This document shows, one piece after another, positions 59,346 to 64,000 of a stretch of DNA of 64,000 nucleotides. Under the pieces are notes generated by a model, which saw only the letters and a program-made list of their open reading frames with translations, made no database searches and had not been told where the DNA came from. The translations under genes were made by a program, and so were the position numbers. The stretch is taken from the NCBI GenBank assembly GCA_964467985.1, contig CAYXTP010000003.1, forward strand, positions 186,001 through 250,000, read 5' to 3'. Origin of the DNA: GCA-2720975 sp964467985. GTDB lineage: Bacteria > Planctomycetota > UBA1135 > GCA-002686595. Numbering within the stretch: position 1 is the first letter of the stretch; every line of letters begins with the position of its first letter.

Positions 59346-60996
59346 GTTCGTCCTCGGTTAGTCGGTGCCCACGCCCCACACGTTCCACCTCCTCCAGGGT
59401 GGTCACGCCCATGCGGATTTTTTCCAGGCCGTCTTCGAAGACCGATGTCATGGGGCTCTTCTCCCGCAGACTGTGGAGAGCTTGGGGGTCGAATCCATCG
59501 ACCATGCAACTCCCAAAGTCATCGTTTGGAAGAAACAGCTCGCCGATGACCGTCCGCCCGCTGTAGCCGGTGCCGTTGCACAGTTTGCAGCCCTCGCCCA
59601 CGCGCGGACTCGCCGGTCGGTCGCCCAGCAAGCGAGCCAAGTGCGCGTCCGGCTCCAGATCCACGGCGCATCCGTCACAGACGCGGCGCACGAGCCGCTG
59701 CCCCAGCACGCCGATGAGCGAGTCCTCGATCAGGTAGGGGGGAATTCCCAGATCAATCAGGCGCGCAACGGCACCCACGGCGGTATTCGTGTGAAGGGTT
59801 GCAAAGACGAGGTGCCCCGTCATGGACGCCTTGACGGCCATGTCAGCCGTCTCTCGGTCGCGAATCTCGCCCACCAGAATGACATCCGGATCCTGCCGCA
59901 GAATGGAGCGCAGACCCTCGTGAAAGGAGAAGCCTACGGCGTTGTCAACCTGACTCTGTCGAACCAATGGCATGGTGTACTCGATCGGATCTTCGATGGT
60001 CACGACCTTGCGGTGGATGGCATCCACCCCCGCCAACATGGCGTACAGAGTGGTGGATTTTCCGGAACCGGTGGGGCCGGTCACGAGGAACAGCCCGTGG
60101 GAACGCTCGGGGATCGATCTCAACGTGCTCAAATTACGCCCGCCCAGACCCAGAGCGCCGAGTTGCACACCACCCGCTGAGCTGTCGAGCACGCGCAACA
60201 CCGCATTCTCTCCGTTGGCCGAAGGGATCAAGGAGACTCGAATGTTCATCTCCTTCCCGTGTACATGGCAGCGCATGCGCCCGTCTTGCGGGCGACGGTG
60301 TTCGGAAATGTCGAGGTCGCTCAAGACCTTGATGCGCGAGAGAACACTGGCCGTGTTCTCCTTGGGCAAGGTTTGCCTGGACTGCAGGACTCCGTCGATC
60401 CGATAGCGGATGCGGGTCAGTTCCTCTTCCGGCTCGATATGAATGTCCGTGGCCCCGCACTCGCTTGCATCCTGCAGCAGAGCCTGGACCACCGACTCCA
60501 CCGGAAATTCCGGTTCCTGCGCTGCCCGGGTCAGCTCGTTTTCGAGGGAGTCGTCGTCTCCTCGATCCAGCTGTCGGATCAGGACGTCCAGATCACCCTC
60601 TGTGATCAGGTGCAAGTCCAGAGCGGCTCGAAAGCGCTTGCGGACGAGTTCACTCTTGCTGGGGTCACTCGGATCGACCATGGCGACCTTGAGCACACCG
60701 CCTTCCATTTCCATCGGATACGCCCCGGATTCGCGAATGAACGCGGGATCGATCACCGAGAGCAACAAGCCGTCGGGTTGCAGGTCACCGCCGCGCACGA
60801 ACGGAATGCCCATGCCCGCGGCTAGCGCCCTTGCGATTTCCTCTGGCCGGGCAAACCCGAGTGACAAGAGCACCTCTCCCAGCGGGCGATGCGCCTGACG
60901 CTGTTCGGCCAAGGCGACACTCAGTTCATCTTCGGTGAGAAGCCCTGCGGAGACGAGAGCGTCCCCGAGCCGCACCCTTTGGACGACTTCGACCAT
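59332..60996 (-). CDS. gspE: T2SS/type IV pilus assembly ATPase GspE
   Basis: GspE (PilB) is the hexameric cytoplasmic ATPase that powers pseudopilus growth. The 554-residue product has an N-terminal GspE_N module (LGDALVSAGLLTEDELSVAL), a middle linker and the RecA-like core. Walker A is GPTGSGKST at 307-315, the Asp box VVTIEDPIEY near 331-340, Walker B VILVGEIRD at about 372-380 and the His box TGHLVFATLHT near 393-403. Two CxxC pairs at 440/443 and 470/473 form the zinc-binding domain typical of GspE. The ATG at 60996 is two bases after the gspD stop. Confidence 0.95.
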   Translation of the reverse strand: MVEVVQRVRLGDALVSAGLLTEDELSVALAEQRQAHRPLGEVLLSLGFARPEEIARALAAGMGIPFVRGGDLQPDGLLLSVIDPAFIRESGAYPMEMEGGVLKVAMVDPSDPSKSELVRKRFRAALDLHLITEGDLDVLIRQLDRGDDDSLENELTRAAQEPEFPVESVVQALLQDASECGATDIHIEPEEELTRIRYRIDGVLQSRQTLPKENTASVLSRIKVLSDLDISEHRRPQDGRMRCHVHGKEMNIRVSLIPSANGENAVLRVLDSSAGGVQLGALGLGGRNLSTLRSIPERSHGLFLVTGPTGSGKSTTLYAMLAGVDAIHRKVVTIEDPIEYTMPLVRQSQVDNAVGFSFHEGLRSILRQDPDVILVGEIRDRETADMAVKASMTGHLVFATLHTNTAVGAVARLIDLGIPPYLIEDSLIGVLGQRLVRRVCDGCAVDLEPDAHLARLLGDRPASPRVGEGCKLCNGTGYSGRTVIGELFLPNDDFGSCMVDGFDPQALHSLREKSPMTSVFEDGLEKIRMGVTTLEEVERVGRGHRLTEDELEGL

Positions 60997-60998
60997 GG

Positions 60999-62447
60999 TC
61001 AGTTGCCCTCAGTCGTCAGGTCGCCGGATCCCTCCGCCGGCAGGGTGGGCAGATCGAACTCGCGGCGTTGTTCGCGGTAGTTGCGCTTGTACTCCTCGGC
61101 GATTCGCGCCGCCTGCAGAGGATCGAGTACGCGCGGAGTCACGAATACGAGCAGCTCGCGCTTCTGGGTCTGATCCTCATCCTTGCGGAAGAGACGACCC
61201 AGGATGGGGATGTTCCCTAGGAGAGGAACGCTCTCATTGACGGAGCGCCTACGATCCTGCATCAAACCTCCCAAGACGGCGGTCTGCCCTGCGGCCACGA
61301 AGAAGGTGGTATCGATGTGCTGCTTGTCGATCACCGGAATGTCATTGAAGACGTCCACGACTTCCGAGACGGTCTGGTCGATCTTGATTTCGATCAATCC
61401 GTCACCGTGGATGGTGGGCAGGACAGTGAGCGAGATTCCCGCCTCCTTGTACTCCACCACCTGTGCGACGTTGGAACCAGAACCCGTACCCGCGCCCGTC
61501 GTTATGGTCGATGTGGTTTGGATGTATGGGATTTCTTCCACGATCTCGACCAACGCCTCGGTGCTACTGGCCGTCATCACTCGCGGCGAAGAGATGAGCT
61601 CCACACCGACGTGGCTGCGCAAGGCTTGGATTGTGGTCTCCAAGCTCCCGGGAGAGTTCCCGAAGGTCAGGGAGAACTGCGTGTCGGGCGTGGCAAGGTT
61701 CTGCAAGATGTCGACGGCGCTGCCGTCAACGACATCGCTGAACGAGTGGGAGATCCCTAGTTCAAATCCATCGTCAATACTGGCTTCGTAGACACCGACC
61801 TCGATCAGGACCTGAGGCCTGCGCTGGTCTATCGTCTCAACGATCTCGGCCGCGCGCTCCGCGTCGCTACGCGTACCCTGCACGAGCACGACGTTGAGGG
61901 ACGGATCCCCGACCACACTCACGCCCTCGCCCAGAATCTCAGTCAGCTTCGCAGCCACCTCCAGCGCATGGGAAGAGAGCAGCTTGAAGCGGGCCGTCGT
62001 GGGTGTGTCGCCGTCACTCACTCGGACGGAGTAGACGCCACCCGCTAGCTGCTCGAGAGCTAGGCCGTTACGCAACAAGACCACTTCGAGAGCCTCGTCC
62101 AATCGGACGTTTGGGAAGGAAGCGTCGATCAAGGCGTTGTGCTGCGCATCGAGGTAGATGTTCACGTCCGCGATCTGGGCGATCATGTGAATCGCGTTGG
62201 CCAGGGGAGTGCTCCGAAAATCCAGACTCACGACCTCGCTTGAGGGAATCAGGACGCGCTCGCTTAGCTGAAACGCTGCCTCGCGCTCGTCAGGCTGGGG
62301 ATCCACCCAGGAGTGGGTCGTCTCAACGAGCAGTGGGTTTTGATTCTCGGGCATGAAAGGCTCAGAACGCACACGCCCGACCGTCGTCGGAGTGGCGCAG
62401 GCCGTCACTCCCAGGAGAGCGAAGAGAACAAGAGGCTTGATAGTCAT
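60999..62447 (-). CDS. gspD: T2SS secretin GspD (lipoprotein)
   Basis: GspD forms the outer-membrane secretin pore. The 482-residue product is short for the family (about 650). It starts with a lipoprotein signal ending VTAC, so it may be self-piloted by lipidation. It shows the secretin N0-like domain with VVSLDFRSTPLANAIHMIAQ, one N1-type repeat (LLSSHALEVAAKLTEILG), the gate region with HVGVELISSPRVM, and the C-terminal secretin core with VLPTIHGDGLIEI and the hallmark VPLLGNIPILGRLF. After it comes an Arg/Glu-rich tail. It overlaps the PilP/GspC-like gene by four bases and gspE follows two bases later. Confidence 0.94.
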   Translation of the reverse strand: MTIKPLVLFALLGVTACATPTTVGRVRSEPFMPENQNPLLVETTHSWVDPQPDEREAAFQLSERVLIPSSEVVSLDFRSTPLANAIHMIAQIADVNIYLDAQHNALIDASFPNVRLDEALEVVLLRNGLALEQLAGGVYSVRVSDGDTPTTARFKLLSSHALEVAAKLTEILGEGVSVVGDPSLNVVLVQGTRSDAERAAEIVETIDQRRPQVLIEVGVYEASIDDGFELGISHSFSDVVDGSAVDILQNLATPDTQFSLTFGNSPGSLETTIQALRSHVGVELISSPRVMTASSTEALVEIVEEIPYIQTTSTITTGAGTGSGSNVAQVVEYKEAGISLTVLPTIHGDGLIEIKIDQTVSEVVDVFNDIPVIDKQHIDTTFFVAAGQTAVLGGLMQDRRRSVNESVPLLGNIPILGRLFRKDEDQTQKRELLVFVTPRVLDPLQAARIAEEYKRNYREQRREFDLPTLPAEGSGDLTTEGN

Positions 62448-63235
62448 GCGGGGTCTACCTCGAGTGAGTCGTCGGTGTCAGGAGTCATGGGAGGGTCCAA
62501 GTCGGGGACGAGCTCCGTTCCGGCCGCCTCTGGGGTCGTTCCGGAGCGGGGCGAGTTTGCCCGGAACGCAGGCAGCGGAAGTTCGATGCGCCCTTCCTCG
62601 GACATCAAGGTCACGCCACGTCGCCCAATCGTCTCGACCCACAGGAGTTCCGGAATGAGGACGTCTCCCGCTTGAACGATGTGGCCGCCGAGGAGCGCCC
62701 AGGAACCCTGCTCGGCGTTCACGATTGCCGTCAGGCTGGCCGACTCGGTGAAGGCCGCCACGCGATCGCGACGCGATCGTTTGTCGGCCAGGGAGGAAGT
62801 CCCGTTCATTCCCGAACTCAAGCGGGAGTCAGGACGTGGCCGGCTGGAGGACCCAGACCCTCCCTGGCCGTCGAGCCAGGTGGGAGTCGTCTCGAGCAAC
62901 TGACTGAGTTCACCGGCTGAGCCGCCCCGGAACGTCTCCAGGACACTCAACAGCTGCTGCACAGGGACCTCTCCGCTGCCCTCGGAGTCCGCTTGCGGGA
63001 GGTCTTGGTCGGGAGCTGCAGAATCACCAGCCGCAGCGACACCTGCGCTGGCCTCTTGCGCCAATGGGAAGGCGCTTGAAGCGTGCTTCACGGCCGAGCC
63101 AGCACCCACTTCGTCTGCGTCAGGAAATACCTCTTGGAGCGCGTCGTCGCCACCGTAGGCCGACCACACCTGCGGCCCCCACGTGGCGGCTGTGGAGAGT
63201 CCGAGCAGGGCGACTAGCAGTTTTGTGGCGTTCAT
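62444..63235 (-). CDS. PilP/GspC-like secretin-platform connector
   Basis: The 263-residue product has an N-terminal hydrophobic segment (about residues 4-24, TKLLVALLGLSTAATWGPQVW). A long disordered Ser/Ala/Gly/Asp-rich linker follows to about residue 165. The small beta domain LTAIVNAEQGSWALLGGHIVQ, with AGDVLIPELLWVETIGRRGV and EEGRIELPLP, has the HR-domain pattern shared by GspC, GspB and PilP, which contact the secretin. The tail is Pro/Asp-rich. The overlap of four bases with gspD and the position between PilO-like and secretin genes support the call. Confidence 0.75.
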   Translation of the reverse strand: MNATKLLVALLGLSTAATWGPQVWSAYGGDDALQEVFPDADEVGAGSAVKHASSAFPLAQEASAGVAAAGDSAAPDQDLPQADSEGSGEVPVQQLLSVLETFRGGSAGELSQLLETTPTWLDGQGGSGSSSRPRPDSRLSSGMNGTSSLADKRSRRDRVAAFTESASLTAIVNAEQGSWALLGGHIVQAGDVLIPELLWVETIGRRGVTLMSEEGRIELPLPAFRANSPRSGTTPEAAGTELVPDLDPPMTPDTDDSLEVDPA

Positions 63236-63873
63236 AGCTGGGGAGTGCGGGTCATGTCGAGGCCGTCCTGGGGAACATCGGGTGCAGGCCCGTAAAAAGG
63301 AAAACCGAGCTGCAGGCGGAACTGGAAACTCGAATCGCCAAGTTGAGAGCGGTGGAGACTGAAGCCCGTTACAAGTAGCGGGTGACCGGCGTGGCGTAGC
63401 AACTGAAGCAGTCGTTCGACGGCCACAGGCTGTGCTTCACCGGCGACGTTCAGAGTGACGAGGCGCACCCACTGCCCCTGACTGCCTGGGCCGAGCGGCG
63501 TGTCCACCTTTGCAAACACGATGTTCTCCAGGGTCACTCCCGATAGGTCGGCTGCCGACCGTACGTCTCCGTAAAGGGCCACGCGATCAGGAGGAGCCGG
63601 CATGAAAGTGCGCAAGGCGGCCGTCAACTCCTCGAGTTGACCGGCATCGATGCGAGTGCGAAGGTCCTCAGCCTGCTCATGCAGCAACATCAGATTGTAT
63701 TCGGCGTCGTCAAAAGCCGAGCACTGCGCCACGGCACCGCGATAACCCAGAGCTGGCCCCGCCACGATTCCGGCGGTGCACAAGAACATGGCCAGGGCCA
63801 AGATGAGCAACGTGGGGACGGGAGACCATCCCACTTGGTTCCGGTTGTCGGCGGGTTGAATTGAGCTACTCAC
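63232..63873 (-). CDS. PilO/GspM-like inner-membrane platform protein of the second T2SS operon
   Basis: The GTG at 63873 overlaps the stop of the preceding gene by one base and has GGAGGAGAG just upstream; it gives 213 residues. A polar N-terminus is followed by a membrane helix (about residues 18-38, VPTLLILALAMFLCTAGIVAG), a helical linker and a small ferredoxin-like domain (VRLVTLNVAGEAQPV, FQFRLQLGFPFYG). This is the PilO/GspM layout. It overlaps the PilP-like gene by four bases. The alternative start at 63933 would overlap the previous gene and is rejected. Confidence 0.72.
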   Translation of the reverse strand: MSSSIQPADNRNQVGWSPVPTLLILALAMFLCTAGIVAGPALGYRGAVAQCSAFDDAEYNLMLLHEQAEDLRTRIDAGQLEELTAALRTFMPAPPDRVALYGDVRSAADLSGVTLENIVFAKVDTPLGPGSQGQWVRLVTLNVAGEAQPVAVERLLQLLRHAGHPLLVTGFSLHRSQLGDSSFQFRLQLGFPFYGPAPDVPQDGLDMTRTPQL

Positions 63874-64000
63874 TACCGCTCTCCTCCTCGGGAATCGCGG
63901 GCAGGGGCCCCATGCGCGGCGCGAGCATCCCAATCTCCATCGATCGTGAACTGCAGCATCTCAGAAGAACTGCTGCTGCCCGGGATTCTGGTTTCCGGCT
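63873..64000 (-). CDS. Partial PilN/GspL-like protein (C-terminus only)
   Basis: A minus-strand frame is open from the window edge to a TAG at 63873-63875. The visible 41 residues include SEMLQFTIDGDWDA, a possible strand, and an Arg/Gly/Ala-rich tail. The TAG overlaps the GTG of the PilO-like gene, the coupling seen elsewhere in the operon. In PilMNOP operons PilN precedes PilO, so this should be PilN by position; the residues alone are not diagnostic. Confidence 0.5.
   Translation of the reverse strand, partial: PETRIPGSSSSSEMLQFTIDGDWDARAAHGAPARDSRGGER

Noticed and set aside
1..64000. CRISPR arrays, tRNA or rRNA genes, transposases and prophage genes
   Set aside because: No regularly spaced repeats, cloverleaf sequences, rRNA-like stretches, transposase motifs or phage genes were found on reading both strands; small RNA genes could still be missed by eye.

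Overview
The window is GC-rich (clearly above 60% G+C by eye), gene-dense, Gram-negative-type chromosomal DNA. Genes sit in long, tightly packed operons, many joined by 1-14 bp overlaps. There is an outer-membrane biology signature: Lnt, several lipoprotein signal peptides, RND efflux pumps and type II secretion (T2SS) parts including a secretin. A sulfatase, an FHA protein, a Ser/Thr kinase, LamG-like domains and two separate PilMNOP-style pseudopilus loci all point to a deep-branching Planctomycetota-like (PVC) bacterium. That assignment is inference from gene content and style; no rRNA or other marker is present. No tRNA, rRNA, CRISPR array, IS element or phage module was found.

Layout. 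1-6.2 kb (minus strand): a partial membrane protein, mreB, a 76-aa membrane protein, a coiled-coil membrane protein, lnt and moeA. 6.3-14.6 kb (plus): an RND efflux operon with a lipoprotein adaptor and two tandem, non-identical permeases that carry extra hydrophobic segments. 14.7-19.0 kb (plus): ribH-nusB-ftsY and an O-antigen ligase-like/TPR membrane protein. 19.1-23.4 kb: an exported sulfatase, convergent with a YfhO-like membrane protein. 23.5-28.9 kb (plus): an overlapping operon of a GT2 glycosyltransferase, an OmpR-type response regulator, a histidine kinase and two SAM methyltransferases.

28.8-50.4 kb (minus) is the most striking part. It is one polarised locus of 13 genes read from 50.4 kb leftward: FHA protein, PilM-PilN fusion, PilO-like protein, TPR/beta-sandwich protein, pseudopilins G, H, K, J and I, an exported Zn-ribbon/TPR protein, a parvulin-like lipoprotein, ScpB and a SurA/PpiD-like chaperone. 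It has no secretin, ATPase or platform protein. Its H-like pseudopilin carries a LamG-like domain. Its K-like pseudopilin is a giant of about 1,731 aa with a LamG-like region and several copies of a short beta motif that recurs in the J-like pseudopilin.

50.6-57.2 kb: radC, a 49-aa membrane ORF with a near-perfect Shine-Dalgarno sequence, a TPR/HExxH peptidase, a duplicated cysteine-cluster protein, a Ser/Thr kinase and a LamG-containing metallophosphoesterase. 57.3-64.0 kb (minus): a second, complementary T2SS operon with PilN (C-terminus only), PilO, PilP/GspC, secretin, GspE ATPase, GspF and a GspG-like pilin that appears frameshifted at a run of four C (plus strand). The simplest reading is that the core machine at 57-64 kb and the elaborate minor-pseudopilin set at 28-50 kb form one unusual secretion or surface-assembly apparatus, possibly under phospho-control through the FHA protein and the nearby kinase. 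That link is inference.
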